Numbered from the stretch's first letter, positions 27,233-36,216 are shown. The stretch: DNA of 64,000 bases from PALSA-243 sp049522755 (GCA_049522755.1 JBEKNN010000004.1:24005-88004); one strand, 5' to 3'. The notes: generated from the sequence alone by a model not told the origin. Translations and numbers: made by a program.

Positions 27233-28000
27233 TTACTCCCCCGCCTGGCCGATCAGTGCGCCTTGCAGGTTTTCAAGTGACCGCTCTTCGAGGCTCTCGA
27301 TCGCCCGCGCCGCGAACCCGCTCATGTTGGCGACTGCGAAACTGATGCCTTGCAGATTACGTTCCCTGGGAATACCGGGCGCCGGGCGCGGGTAGCCCGA
27401 AGCCAGAAACGCGATGCCATCGCCGACCTTCTGCACGCGGTACCGGTTCCGGTCGCAGCGCTCATCGAGACTGACTCCGAGCACGCCCGGCAGGCACCCC
27501 GGGAAGCAGCGTTGCCCTCCCATCTCTCTGGCGGAAACCAGGAATACGCCCGCCGTGAGCGCCCGCTCAATGACGCCGCCGAACTGTTCCCCGTGATCGG
27601 CATTGGCCGTTCCCAGGCTCAGGTTGACGATGTCCATGCGCTGCTCGATGGTCCACTCAATGGCTCGCAACAGGGCTCGCGCACCCGATCGCAGGTAGTT
27701 ATGAAACACCTGGACCGCGAAGTATTCCGCCAGCGTGGCTTTCTCCTGAATCGCCGCCATCACGGCCGTGCCATGCCCCAGCCGGTCCACATAGGAGTCT
27801 TGCTCGACGACGCCATCCGGGCTAATCGAGACGCCTCCGGAGACGCCCGAAATATGGGGATGCCCCGCATGGACTCCACTGTCGATCACTGCCACTCTCA
27901 CGCCGCGTCCTTCACATCCGGCGAAAGGAAGGCTGAGGCTGTCTCTCGGTGATCGCGCTTCGGGTAACGGCTCTTCAGGCGATGGCGGCATTGAAGTCAT
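27233..28000 (-). CDS. Subtilisin-like serine protease, QhpE-like
   Basis: 255 residues without a signal peptide, so probably cytoplasmic. The subtilase triad is D40 (VAVIDSGVHAGHP), H76 (GHGTAV) and S220 (GISFAVANMSG in place of GTSxAxP). The oxyanion Asn of subtilisin is not obvious: the usual AAGNEG reads SAREMGG. The small size and lack of a prodomain match QhpE, the leader peptidase that trims the gamma subunit of quinohemoprotein amine dehydrogenase. The gene overlaps the end of the ABC exporter gene by 26 bases, so the two are translationally coupled. Assignment to QhpE rests mainly on gene neighbourhood. Confidence 0.8.
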   Translation of the reverse strand: MTSMPPSPEEPLPEARSPRDSLSLPFAGCEGRGVRVAVIDSGVHAGHPHISGVSGGVSISPDGVVEQDSYVDRLGHGTAVMAAIQEKATLAEYFAVQVFHNYLRSGARALLRAIEWTIEQRMDIVNLSLGTANADHGEQFGGVIERALTAGVFLVSAREMGGQRCFPGCLPGVLGVSLDERCDRNRYRVQKVGDGIAFLASGYPRPAPGIPRERNLQGISFAVANMSGFAARAIESLEERSLENLQGALIGQAGE

Positions 28001-29747
28001 GACGGACTAACGTCATCCGCGCCCCACCGTCCCGCACGTTGATCACGGCGCCGGCGATTTCCGCAAGGGCGGGGCGATGCGTGATCACAATCAGTGTGCC
28101 GCCCTGCATGGCGGCGCGGAGACTCACCGCGATTTGCTTTTCCATCTCGCCATCCAGCGCGGACGTCGGTTCATCCAGAATCAGGACGCGCGGGTGGCGC
28201 AGCAGCGCCCGTGCCAGCGAAATGCGCTGCCGCTCTCCTACCGAAAGGGCCAGCCCGCGCTCGCCTGTTATAGTCTCGTAGCCCTGGGGCAGCCGGGCGA
28301 TTAACTCATCGAGTCCGGCCGCTCGGCCTGCTTCTTCAATCTCTTGGCGGGACGCCCCAGCGCGGGCGTAAGCTATGTTCTCCGCGATAGTCGCGTTGAA
28401 GAGATACGGCGTTTGATCCACTAATACGATCTGCTCGCGCACGTCCGCCAGGCGAAACTGGCGAATGTCACGGCCGTCAATCAGAATGCGGCCCTGGTCC
28501 GGGTCAAGATAGCGAACCAACAGATCGGCCAGCGTGGATTTCCCCACTCCGCTCGGCCCCAGAATCGCGCAGAAGCTCCCTGCGGGAATCTCCAGGGAGA
28601 CACTCTCCAGCACCGCGGCGCGGTCGTGCCGTATGCTCACTCCTTCCAGGCGTATCGCGCCTAGTACCGGCGGCAGCGGCACGGCGTCGGGGGCCTCAGT
28701 GACTTCCGGCGGAGTGTCGAATAACTCGAAGATACGGCCGAGTGAGACTCTGGCCGACGCCAGGCTCGCAGTCAGACTCATTAGATTCTGCACCGGCGAG
28801 AGCAGCCGCGTGTGATACGCCATGAACGCCACCAGAGTCCCGATGGTCATCGTGCCTTGAATGATCTGCCACCCGCCGTACAGGAATACCGCCGCCGTGG
28901 CGACAGTCAAAATCGTGCCGGGCAAAGCTCCGGTCATGAAAGAAGCGACCTGTACTTTCAGCATGGTTTCAACAAAAGCGTCATTCCGCTCCCGAAAGCG
29001 CTCCGCCTCGCGATCCCCCGCATTGAGAGAGACCACCACGCGCATGCCGAGGATGGAATCCACGAAGAAACTGCCCAGGTCGGCGCTTCGTTCCCGCAAC
29101 TGCTTAGTGAACGCAGTCAGGATTCGCTGATACCTCACGAACGTGTAAATGCAAGCTGGTATCAGCACTACGCCAACCAGAAACAGCCGCCAGTTGAGCC
29201 AAAGCATCATCGCCACGCTGCCAATCAGGAACCCGACATTACTCAGTACTGAGAGCAGCGCATCCGCCGAGACTCGTTGCACCTCGCCCGCATCGTTATT
29301 CAGGCGCGACATCAGATCGCCGAGCCTGTATCTGGCGTAAAAGCGCGGCGAAAGCATTTGCAGATGCCGGAACAGCGCCAGGCGTATGTCAAAGAGCATG
29401 GCCGCCGAAATTTTCACATAACGGTAGCTCGCCAGAATGTTGAATACGAACCCCAGCACGGACGTAATGAACATGATGCCGGCGATCCACACCAGAGCGT
29501 GCATATCGCGGCGCAGCAGCGCCCGGTCGATCAATAGTTTTGAGACATAAGGCTGGAACAAAGTGAGAGCCGTGGCCCCAAGGCTGACGATCACAACCAG
29601 ACACAGCGGCCGCAAATATGGGCGTATGAAGACCCAGAGCCGCCGATAGGTCTGCCAATAAGCTACTGGCGGCCCAGGTGGCGGCAGTGACGAAGATTCC
29701 GGCTGGCGTTCATCGCTTGTGATAGGCATAGCGCGCCTGCTGCTCAT
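27975..29747 (-). CDS. ABC exporter (fused permease-ATPase), QhpF-like
   Basis: 590 residues. Six membrane helices lie in about residues 40-320 (PYLRPLCLVVIVSLGATALT at the start). The nucleotide-binding domain (about 350-575) has Walker A GPSGVGKST, Q-loop VDQTPYLF, signature LSVGERQR and Walker B VLILDEPTSALD, with the switch His in ITHRP, so it should be an active homodimeric exporter. Its place between an FAD oxidoreductase and a subtilisin-like protease matches QhpF, which exports the modified gamma subunit of quinohemoprotein amine dehydrogenase; a general peptide or drug exporter cannot be excluded. Confidence 0.9.
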   Translation of the reverse strand: MSSRRAMPITSDERQPESSSLPPPGPPVAYWQTYRRLWVFIRPYLRPLCLVVIVSLGATALTLFQPYVSKLLIDRALLRRDMHALVWIAGIMFITSVLGFVFNILASYRYVKISAAMLFDIRLALFRHLQMLSPRFYARYRLGDLMSRLNNDAGEVQRVSADALLSVLSNVGFLIGSVAMMLWLNWRLFLVGVVLIPACIYTFVRYQRILTAFTKQLRERSADLGSFFVDSILGMRVVVSLNAGDREAERFRERNDAFVETMLKVQVASFMTGALPGTILTVATAAVFLYGGWQIIQGTMTIGTLVAFMAYHTRLLSPVQNLMSLTASLASARVSLGRIFELFDTPPEVTEAPDAVPLPPVLGAIRLEGVSIRHDRAAVLESVSLEIPAGSFCAILGPSGVGKSTLADLLVRYLDPDQGRILIDGRDIRQFRLADVREQIVLVDQTPYLFNATIAENIAYARAGASRQEIEEAGRAAGLDELIARLPQGYETITGERGLALSVGERQRISLARALLRHPRVLILDEPTSALDGEMEKQIAVSLRAAMQGGTLIVITHRPALAEIAGAVINVRDGGARMTLVRHDFNAAIA

Positions 29748-29830
29748 GAGTTCGGCTTATAGTTAGTCCAGATGATAACATTCCACGCGGCATAAGAATT
29801 TCCGGGCAAGTGCTGGCACAGTGGGCGCCG

Positions 29831-30853
29831 TCAGCCGATAGCTTTAAGTTCGAACCCATCGAGCCGATACCGGAACGCGGTCTGGCGGCTAAGTTGGCGG
29901 CCGCACCAATCGAGACCCCGGGTGACGGACTCGGCTTCGGACTGCCACCACGGCCCGCCACACCCGGACGCGTAGTATTCGAGACAGTGGGCCAGATGGC
30001 GCCGGAACCCGGCAGTCAACCGCGCTTCGTAATGCGCCATTAGCTGGACGGGGTCGTCGCCGCGCGCCGCTGCGCCGATCACTGCGGAGGCCAGAATCGC
30101 CTCGCGGACCGCGTGCGCGGTTCCGTCCCCGCAGAGCGGATCGAAGGCCATTGCCGCCGTTCCGCACGCGATCCATCCGGGTTCGCCGAGTGGCGCCACA
30201 ATACGTGGCGACGCCGCGAATTGCGCGGCCGCGGGTTGGCATCCCGCAATTTGTTCGCGGATCAGCCGGCTCTGGTCCAGGAGTTCCTGGGGCCGCAGGC
30301 CCACCGAAAGCAGCCAGCCGGAGCCGGGCGCGTTGGCGATCAGGAACAACCATCCGTCCTCGATCGACTCAATCCAACAGGCCGCCGGTTCAGCTGCGGG
30401 TTTCAGCTCCACCTTCACGGCAGTGGCTATTCGCGATCCGAACCTGTGCTGTACCGCCGCCGCCGGCAGAGGCATTGCGGCGAAGACAGTCCAGCCGATA
30501 TCCGCGTCGATGTCCACGCCGATATCGACGCCAGCCGCCGTATCCGGCAGCGCCGGTCCCAAACTGTCCAGAAGCAGCTGTTCAGAGACCACGACGGCGG
30601 TGTGTTCCAGCTCGACCGCACCAGCACCCCGGCCCCATGCGACGATGCGTTTGTGAATTCGCGGAAGATCGCGAAACAGATTTTCCTGGTCGAAGATTTC
30701 CCGGATGAGCGCCTGCGCCGGCTCGCTCAGCATAATCGCCGGCAATCGCGGACGATCGGTTGGCTGGACAGACACCGGCACGCCGGACCGCGCCAGCAGA
30801 TGGGCGCAGCACCGCGCCGCGATGCCATCGCCGCGAATGACTACGCCAGTCAT
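29831..30853 (-). CDS. FAD-dependent oxidoreductase, QhpG-like
   Basis: 340 residues from the ATG at 30853, which directly opens the dinucleotide-binding fold (TGVVIRGDGIAARCCAHLLARSG); the frame is open 39 codons further upstream but those lack similarity. GEPGWIACGTAAMAFDPLCGDGTAHAVREAI is the second FAD contact typical of halogenase/monooxygenase-like flavoproteins. The halogenase WxWxIP motif is absent. In Qhp systems QhpG hydroxylates the tryptophan that becomes the cysteine tryptophylquinone cofactor; LodB plays a comparable role for lysine oxidases. The ABC exporter gene starts 84 bases downstream. Confidence 0.75.
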   Translation of the reverse strand: MTGVVIRGDGIAARCCAHLLARSGVPVSVQPTDRPRLPAIMLSEPAQALIREIFDQENLFRDLPRIHKRIVAWGRGAGAVELEHTAVVVSEQLLLDSLGPALPDTAAGVDIGVDIDADIGWTVFAAMPLPAAAVQHRFGSRIATAVKVELKPAAEPAACWIESIEDGWLFLIANAPGSGWLLSVGLRPQELLDQSRLIREQIAGCQPAAAQFAASPRIVAPLGEPGWIACGTAAMAFDPLCGDGTAHAVREAILASAVIGAAARGDDPVQLMAHYEARLTAGFRRHLAHCLEYYASGCGGPWWQSEAESVTRGLDWCGRQLSRQTAFRYRLDGFELKAIG

Positions 30854-30870
30854 ATCGGAAATCGGCGGCG

Positions 30871-31602
30871 TCACTCCACCTTTTCGAGCAGCAGATTGAT
30901 CGTCCCCACCGCTATCGACATGCGCACACGGATCTGCACCGGCAGCTTCCGCCGGTCGTCGGTCAGCCACACGTTCAGATGCGCCGGCCGCTTGTAGAGT
31001 ACTCCGTTGAACAGGTAGATTTCGTAGCGGATAGTCTTGAACACTCCGGTGGGCGTCTTGACATCCTCGCGCTGCTGCGCCTCCACCTTCGCCACAGCGC
31101 TTTTCTTGCCGTCGCTGACCGCCTCGTTTACAGACTGGCCCGGCTCCAGATTAAGCGTCCTCAGAACATACAGACCGCCTAAAGTGTCGTGCACGCAAGC
31201 GGGAATCGGCGTCTCTTTCGATTCGAGCGTTACGTTTTTCACGCGGTCGCGTTCCACGTAGATGGCCTTCTGCTGCGCGGCGTCGTAAGTGACTTTGGTC
31301 TCGCGCGAGCGGCTGCCCTCCTGCGAAGACATCTGTGTGGATTCGGCGCACAACGCTTCCGTCAAGTTGGCGCTGTAGTTGTCCTCCACCTTGAACAGCT
31401 TCGACACCAGGCCCACCGACTCTACACTCACGTTGGCCTGCCATCCAACCGGGCCCGGCTGCCATTGTACTTTGACCTTGCCCGCCGTGATCAGGCGCCA
31501 CTCCACGTTGTAGTAGAGAGTTTCGCGCGCCGGTGGAGCGCCGGCGGTTTGCGCCGCAGCCATCGACACCCCGAGCAAGACCAGCGGCAAACCCTTGGGC
31601 AT
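30871..31602 (-). CDS. DUF3108 family secreted protein
   Basis: 243 residues from the ATG at 31602; a TTG six codons upstream is also possible. The signal peptide (LPLVLLGVSMAAAQTAG) leads into a beta-rich domain with ETLYYNVEWRLITAGKVKV, then VKNVTLESKETPIPACVHD, and the C-terminal HLNVWLTDDRRKLPVQIRVRMSIAVGTINLLLE, typical of DUF3108. Family members are periplasmic, of unknown function, possibly lipid- or polysaccharide-binding. It lies 17 bases upstream of the flavoprotein gene, so it probably belongs to the same transcript. Confidence 0.85.
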   Translation of the reverse strand: MPKGLPLVLLGVSMAAAQTAGAPPARETLYYNVEWRLITAGKVKVQWQPGPVGWQANVSVESVGLVSKLFKVEDNYSANLTEALCAESTQMSSQEGSRSRETKVTYDAAQQKAIYVERDRVKNVTLESKETPIPACVHDTLGGLYVLRTLNLEPGQSVNEAVSDGKKSAVAKVEAQQREDVKTPTGVFKTIRYEIYLFNGVLYKRPAHLNVWLTDDRRKLPVQIRVRMSIAVGTINLLLEKVE

Positions 31603-31674
31603 GAAAGGCCAGTGTCTCAAATGCGGCGCGCGGCGCGCAACGTCGTTTGCTCGATCCGCTCCGTGCTCATGTAC

Positions 31675-33297
31675 TCACTCCGCCGGCTCGCGCGCGTAAA
31701 TCATGTATGAGGCCGCGGGCGGGGCTTCGCCCTGGTGGTAGCTGCGGACGCGGTCGCGGATCGCCCGGTCGGATGTGGTCATTCGCTCCCGCTCGCGCAG
31801 GAATTCCAGCCAAGATTCCACCACGAAGGTTTCGATAATGCGCTCCGGCGCGGCAGTGTCGCGGTACACGCCCCAGCGGATGGCGCCGTCGCGCATGCGG
31901 ATGCGGCGGAACTGGTGGATGGCGTGGGTGAATTCGGCGTAGTCTTCCACATGGACGCGGTATTCGACGGTGACCATCACCGGGCCGTCTTCGTGGTCCG
32001 GCACCATGACCACTTGCGGCGCGGGACGGTTGAGCTGGAACGGACTCAGATCGGGCGGCGCGCCGCGCAGCAGGTGGAAGCGCATGGCGAAGGGCAGCGT
32101 GACCAGCATTCCGGCCGCCGCGGCGAGCAGCGATCGCGGCGTGGAGACGCGCTCCGCGATCAATCCCCAGAGCGCGCTGCCCAGCGCCATCCCGGACCAG
32201 AATATGGTCTGGTAAGCGCCCAGCGCGCGCGCCTGCACCCAGGCGGGAACGGAAAGCTGCACGGCGACGTTGAAAGTGGACGTGGTGCTGGTCCAGGCGA
32301 ATCCGGCGGCCAGCAGCCAGAAAACGATCAGCGCCGTGGTGCGCGATAGCGCCAGCACCGATAGCGAGCAGACAAATACCAGGGACGCGCCGGCGGTGAT
32401 CACATCGGCCGAGAATTTGCGGCGGAGCCTGGGCAAGGTGAAAGCGCCCAGCACGGCGCCGGCTCCCAGGCATCCGTTCAGAACGCCGTAAGCCATGGCG
32501 CCTTTGTGGAGGTCCTGGTTGGCCACCACGGCGAGCAAGGCCCACACCGCGCTGGCGAAGGTGGTGAACACGAACGCGCGCAGGAAAACCGCCAGCAGCG
32601 GGGGAGCATGGCGCAGATAGCGTGCGCCCGAGCGCAGCGAACCGAAGAGTCGCTCGGAGGGCAGCGCGCTCTTGTAGGGCGGAGTGCGCTGCCATATCGC
32701 CAGCACAAAAATGACGGCGATGAACGATGCGGCGTTGAGCGAGAAGACCACTCCCGCGCCGCGTGGGGCAGTGGCGAAAGCGGCCACCATAAGGCCGCCC
32801 AGCGCGGGTCCGGCGGCGCGGGCCAGGTTGAAGCCGGCGCTGTTGAGGGCGATGGCGTCGGGCAGCTCCGGGCGCGGAACCAGCTCGGGCACAATCGATT
32901 GCCAGGCGGGATTATTGAGCGCCGAGCCGATATTGAGCAGGAAGGTGAGCGCGAGCAGCGTGGCGGGCGAGACGATTCCGGCGAGCGTCAAGGCAGCGAG
33001 AATCGCCACGCTGCCCAGCATCCACGATTGCCAGAAAAGCAGCAGACGGCGGCGGTCGAAGATATCGGCGGCCCCTCCAGCCGGGAACGCGAGGAAGAGC
33101 GCGGGCAGGCTGGCGGCGGTCTGCATCAGGGCGATGAGCAGCGGCGAAGTGGTGAGCGCGGTCATCAGCCACGCGCCGGCGGTGTCCTGCATCCAGCTGC
33201 CGACGTTCGAGACGATAGAGGCCATCCACAGATTGCGGAACAGCGGCCGGCGCAGCGCGGCCCAGCCGGAAACAGGTGTTGGCGTAGCAGTCGTCAT
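31675..33297 (-). CDS. MFS transporter (MFS_3/EntS type) with C-terminal soluble domain
   Basis: 540 residues. Residues about 10-415 form the 12-helix permease, with LRRPLFRNLWMASIVSNVGSW at the start, GAWLMTALTTSPL, FPAGGAADIFDRRRLLL, and NNPAWQSIVPELVPRPELPDAIALN, all typical of the EntS-like branch. Residues about 430-535 form a soluble alpha/beta domain (VMVTVEYRVHVEDYAEF, RDGAIRWGVYRDT, FVVESWLEFLRE) resembling an antibiotic-biosynthesis-monooxygenase fold; this tail is known in part of the MFS_3 family. Substrates of relatives are siderophores or drugs. A hairpin lies 4 bases upstream of the start codon. Confidence 0.92.
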   Translation of the reverse strand: MTTATPTPVSGWAALRRPLFRNLWMASIVSNVGSWMQDTAGAWLMTALTTSPLLIALMQTAASLPALFLAFPAGGAADIFDRRRLLLFWQSWMLGSVAILAALTLAGIVSPATLLALTFLLNIGSALNNPAWQSIVPELVPRPELPDAIALNSAGFNLARAAGPALGGLMVAAFATAPRGAGVVFSLNAASFIAVIFVLAIWQRTPPYKSALPSERLFGSLRSGARYLRHAPPLLAVFLRAFVFTTFASAVWALLAVVANQDLHKGAMAYGVLNGCLGAGAVLGAFTLPRLRRKFSADVITAGASLVFVCSLSVLALSRTTALIVFWLLAAGFAWTSTTSTFNVAVQLSVPAWVQARALGAYQTIFWSGMALGSALWGLIAERVSTPRSLLAAAAGMLVTLPFAMRFHLLRGAPPDLSPFQLNRPAPQVVMVPDHEDGPVMVTVEYRVHVEDYAEFTHAIHQFRRIRMRDGAIRWGVYRDTAAPERIIETFVVESWLEFLRERERMTTSDRAIRDRVRSYHQGEAPPAASYMIYAREPAE

Positions 33298-33300
33298 GTA

Positions 33301-33389
33301 AGACAGGCATCCTTGCCTGTCTGCCCGGGCATCCAGCGGGAAGGGAGCGGTTGCGTTGTGGCACTAGCGACAGGCCGGAAGGCCTGTCG
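33301..33389. repeat. Pair of palindromic hairpins (REP-like)
   Basis: Two perfect hairpins share the arm GACAGGC. The first is AGACAGGC/GCCTGTCT at 33301-33308 and 33315-33322 with a 6-base loop. The second is CGACAGGCC/GGCCTGTCG at 33368-33376 and 33381-33389 with a GGAA loop. They fill the gap between the MFS and deformylase genes, both on the - strand. Similar paired palindromes are scattered through Acidobacteriota genomes. Confidence 0.75.
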
Positions 33390-33400
33390 TACATAGGCTG

Positions 33401-33943
33401 TCATTGGGCCGTCGCCGGAGCGGCCGTCGCCACTGCGCTGCTTACACGGTGCCGGCGCTCGTACTCGTCGCGCGTGCAGAAAGCATCGCGGCCCAGCGCG
33501 CGGTCTACCGAGAGGATGCCATCCAGGTGATCGATCTCGTGCTGCAGCAGCTCGGAAAGCGCGCCGGTGGCGTCCAGAATCTGCGTCGCGCCCTGTTCAT
33601 CCTCATAGCGGATGCGCACGATTTGCGAGCGCTCGAGCCAGACCAGCAAATCGGGGAACGAAAAGCAATCGTCCCACAGGCGGAACTTTTCCTCACTCTT
33701 GAGATCGTATACAGGATTCCGCAGCGAGTAGGCGCGGCCTTCGAATTCGATGTAGATCAGGCGCCTGGTCTCGCCGATTTGTACCGCGCTGATGCCGCGG
33801 CCGAAGCCGCGCGTCCGCTGGAATTCGTGCAGCGATTCGCGCATGTCTTCGAATATTCCGGCGGCTTCGGCCGGAGTTGCGACGGGCGCCGAGACGGCGC
33901 GCAGAAGCGGGTCGCCAAGCTGGAGAATGCGTCGTGCGGGCAT
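33401..33943 (-). CDS. def: Peptide deformylase
   Basis: 180 residues from the ATG at 33943 (MPARRILQLGDPLLR); the frame is open 23 codons upstream. It removes the formyl group from new proteins. Motif 1 is GRGISAVQIG (usual GxGxAAxQ), motif 2 is DDCFS with the metal ligand C93 (usual EGCLS), and motif 3 is QHEIDHLDG with H135, E136 and H139. The changed motifs 1 and 2 place it in a divergent branch, so it may be a second deformylase rather than the housekeeping one. It is divergent from the CPBP protease gene with 25 bases between. Confidence 0.88.
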   Translation of the reverse strand: MPARRILQLGDPLLRAVSAPVATPAEAAGIFEDMRESLHEFQRTRGFGRGISAVQIGETRRLIYIEFEGRAYSLRNPVYDLKSEEKFRLWDDCFSFPDLLVWLERSQIVRIRYEDEQGATQILDATGALSELLQHEIDHLDGILSVDRALGRDAFCTRDEYERRHRVSSAVATAAPATAQ

Positions 33944-33968
33944 GCTACACAAATGGTAAGTTAAGCCG

Positions 33969-34853
33969 ATGCCTGCCCGCAAAGATCCCGTCCGGGCGTT
34001 GTCGCACGTCATGGCCTACGCGGCCTTCTACCTGGCGCCCCTGGTGCTTGGATTCGGCTTCCTGATGCAGGCGCTGGCGGGCGCTCTGGCTGGGATGACG
34101 CTGGCAAACCTGGCGGCGGCGCTCTTCGCCAACTGGATCGCGTTGAAGATTTTCGCGGAACGCCCGGTGACGGCGATCGGGCTATGGTGGAACCGCGCGT
34201 CGGCGGACAATTTCGCCGTTGGGCTGCTGGGCGGCATCGGCGCGGGGTGCGTGGCCCTTGTCCCGCCGCTCGGAGCCGGCGCGGCGCATTTCACAAGGAT
34301 TGCGGACGAGCAGCCAACCATCTGGGCGGCCGTATTTCTGTCCGTGTTCCTGCTGGTCGGGTCGGCCGCGGAGGAGATTCTCTTTCGCGGATTCGGCTTT
34401 CAGACGCTGGTGGCGAGCTTCGGGGCGTGGGCCGGCATTGTGCCAGGCGCGGTGCTGTTCGGATTGCTGCATCTGGAGAATCCGGGCGCCACGTGGCTGG
34501 GAATCGTCAATACCATGGGGTTCGGAGCGGTCTTCGGCTACGCATTTGTGCGCAGCCGGGACTTGTGGCTGCCCATCGGGTTGCATTTCGGATGGAACTT
34601 TACATTACCGCTCTTTGGCGTGAACGTAAGTGGGCTTAGAATGGATGAGACGGGTTACGAGATGTCGTGGACCGCCGGCGCGCTATTCAGCGGCGGAGCC
34701 TACGGCCCGGAGGCCAGCGTGCTGACATCCGCGGTAGTGGTTTTGCTGTTCCTGTATGTGTGGAAGGCGCCAGTCCGGCGGCAAGCTTCGCCTCTGACGG
34801 ACCCGCCAGCGGAGAGTGCCGTATGCGATTCGTCGCTGCCATTGCCATCCTGA
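33969..34853 (+). CDS. CPBP family intramembrane glutamic protease
   Basis: 294 residues with about eight membrane helices. The CPBP (Abi/CAAX protease) motifs are present: EEILFRGFGFQTL (E135, E136, R140), FGLLHLENPGA with the second-motif His, and LPIGLHFGWNFT with the third. Relatives cleave within the membrane and serve in prenyl-protein processing, bacteriocin immunity or maturation; the role here cannot be told. Its end overlaps the next gene by 31 bases, so they are probably co-transcribed. Confidence 0.9.
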   Translation: MPARKDPVRALSHVMAYAAFYLAPLVLGFGFLMQALAGALAGMTLANLAAALFANWIALKIFAERPVTAIGLWWNRASADNFAVGLLGGIGAGCVALVPPLGAGAAHFTRIADEQPTIWAAVFLSVFLLVGSAAEEILFRGFGFQTLVASFGAWAGIVPGAVLFGLLHLENPGATWLGIVNTMGFGAVFGYAFVRSRDLWLPIGLHFGWNFTLPLFGVNVSGLRMDETGYEMSWTAGALFSGGAYGPEASVLTSAVVVLLFLYVWKAPVRRQASPLTDPPAESAVCDSSLPLPS

Positions 34854-35614
34854 GCGCGCTGCCGCCGTTGCTAGCCGCCGATAAACTGACGTTCGAAGAT
34901 CGCGTGGAATTGATGCGCGGGCTGATGGCGGAATATGCCAAGGCCAAGGTGCTGGTGCCGCGATCCAGGAAGAACCTCGAAGTCAACGCCGACGGCACCT
35001 ACGACAAGCGCGAGTGGCAGACCATCGCCAAGGAAAGCGGGCCGGCGGCGCGCGTAGGCGACATGATCCAGATCACGAAGGTGGATATCGAAAGCCAGAA
35101 GATCGTGTTGCAGTTGAACGGCGGGTTCAAGGGCGGGCGGCACTGGTTCGACGGCGTGAACGTGGGCATGGGGCCTTCGACCAATCCGGCGCAGGTGCCG
35201 GTGGGGAACGGCGATGCGAACGCGCCCGGCGGCACCACGTTGGAGGTGGTCTTCCACAAGCCGCTCGAACCGATCAAAGCGTCCGAGGTGAAAAAGATGC
35301 TGGCGGCGGTGCTCGATTTCGATCAGCACAGCGCCACCGAGTTATTCTCCGAAGCGCTGCCGCCGGAGACCAGGAAGGCGATCCAGGAGAAGCACGTCAC
35401 GGTAGGGATGTCGCGCGACCAGGTGCTGCTGGCCCTGGGCCGCCCGAAGTACAAGCCGCGCGAGAACAAAGACGGATTGGAGATCGAGGATTGGGTGTAT
35501 GGGACGGCTCCGGGCAAGATCACATTCGTAACGTTCAACGGCGACAAGGTGATCAAGGTGAAAGAAGAGTACGCGGGCCTGGGAACGGACGTAGGGGCGG
35601 AAGTTATTAAATAG
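34823..35614 (+). CDS. Secreted BamE/SmpA-like domain protein
   Basis: 263 residues from the ATG at 34823, which has a GGAGAG site and opens a signal peptide (RFVAAIAILSALPPLLAADK). The first two thirds are unrecognised, with a helix-rich start and a beta part around SGPAARVGDMIQITKVDIES. The last 80 residues (HVTVGMSRDQVLLALGRPKY, IEDWVYG, ITFVTFNGDKVIKVKEEY) follow the alpha-alpha-beta layout of SmpA/BamE-type domains. There is no lipobox. The function is unknown; a cell-envelope role is suggested by the signal peptide. Confidence 0.75.
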   Translation: MRFVAAIAILSALPPLLAADKLTFEDRVELMRGLMAEYAKAKVLVPRSRKNLEVNADGTYDKREWQTIAKESGPAARVGDMIQITKVDIESQKIVLQLNGGFKGGRHWFDGVNVGMGPSTNPAQVPVGNGDANAPGGTTLEVVFHKPLEPIKASEVKKMLAAVLDFDQHSATELFSEALPPETRKAIQEKHVTVGMSRDQVLLALGRPKYKPRENKDGLEIEDWVYGTAPGKITFVTFNGDKVIKVKEEYAGLGTDVGAEVIK

Positions 35615-35644
35615 CGGCCGGCCATTCCTCACTGGCTAGTGAAG

Positions 35645-36028
35645 TCAGTTGCCATTCGCGCCGTACCGTTTGAAGATTTGAAACAGGTTGGTGGAAAACG
35701 CCGAGCGCGCCATCACCATGTCGCAGCCCGCATCTTGCGCGGCCATCTTCAATTCCCCCTGCACGTGCGACAGGAATCCGATCAGGTTGATTCCCTTGGT
35801 TTCCGCGCTGCCTTTGAGCGCCGAAATCAGCGTCAACGGATTCACCGCATCGAAGTTCAGATCGAAGACGATCAGCGAGGGCTTCGATTGCGCCTTTTCC
35901 AGAACCTCTTTTGCGTCCTTGACGAATTGAAGATCCAAGCCGGAGCGCTTGGCGGCATCGGAGAGTTTGACGGCGAAAAACAGATCGCTCACAACGGCCA
36001 GAACTCTCTTGGGTTCCTGATTAGGCAT
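35645..36028 (-). CDS. Atypical receiver-domain protein
   Basis: 127 residues, a single CheY-like domain. The first strand lacks the usual acidic pair except D15 (VLAVVSDLFFAVKLSDA). A likely phospho-acceptor lies in SLIVFDLNFD. The conserved Lys of strand 5 is missing: the expected KP region reads MVMARSAFS. It may be a pseudo-receiver working without phosphorylation. It lies downstream of the histidine kinase/NtrC cluster on the same strand, separated by a 230-base gap with a strong hairpin. Confidence 0.7.
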   Translation of the reverse strand: MPNQEPKRVLAVVSDLFFAVKLSDAAKRSGLDLQFVKDAKEVLEKAQSKPSLIVFDLNFDAVNPLTLISALKGSAETKGINLIGFLSHVQGELKMAAQDAGCDMVMARSAFSTNLFQIFKRYGANGN

Positions 36029-36216
36029 ATTAACGATACGGTTCTTGTTACTGCTTATGCCGCGTTCCCCATGGTCGCGGCTCCAGGCGGGACATAACTA
36101 TTCTAACACACCGGAAAGATTGGATGTTTTCCGGCGGAATTGAAAATGTGCTTCATCGCGCTGCTCTCTCAAACGGCTCTCCTGAAGGTCGCAGATTCGG
36201 GGAAAGTCCGAACTCG

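Noticed and set aside
31667..32695. 342-codon - strand frame inside the MFS gene
   Set aside because: It overlaps the permease gene in another frame of the same strand and reads as Arg/Pro-rich low-complexity sequence.
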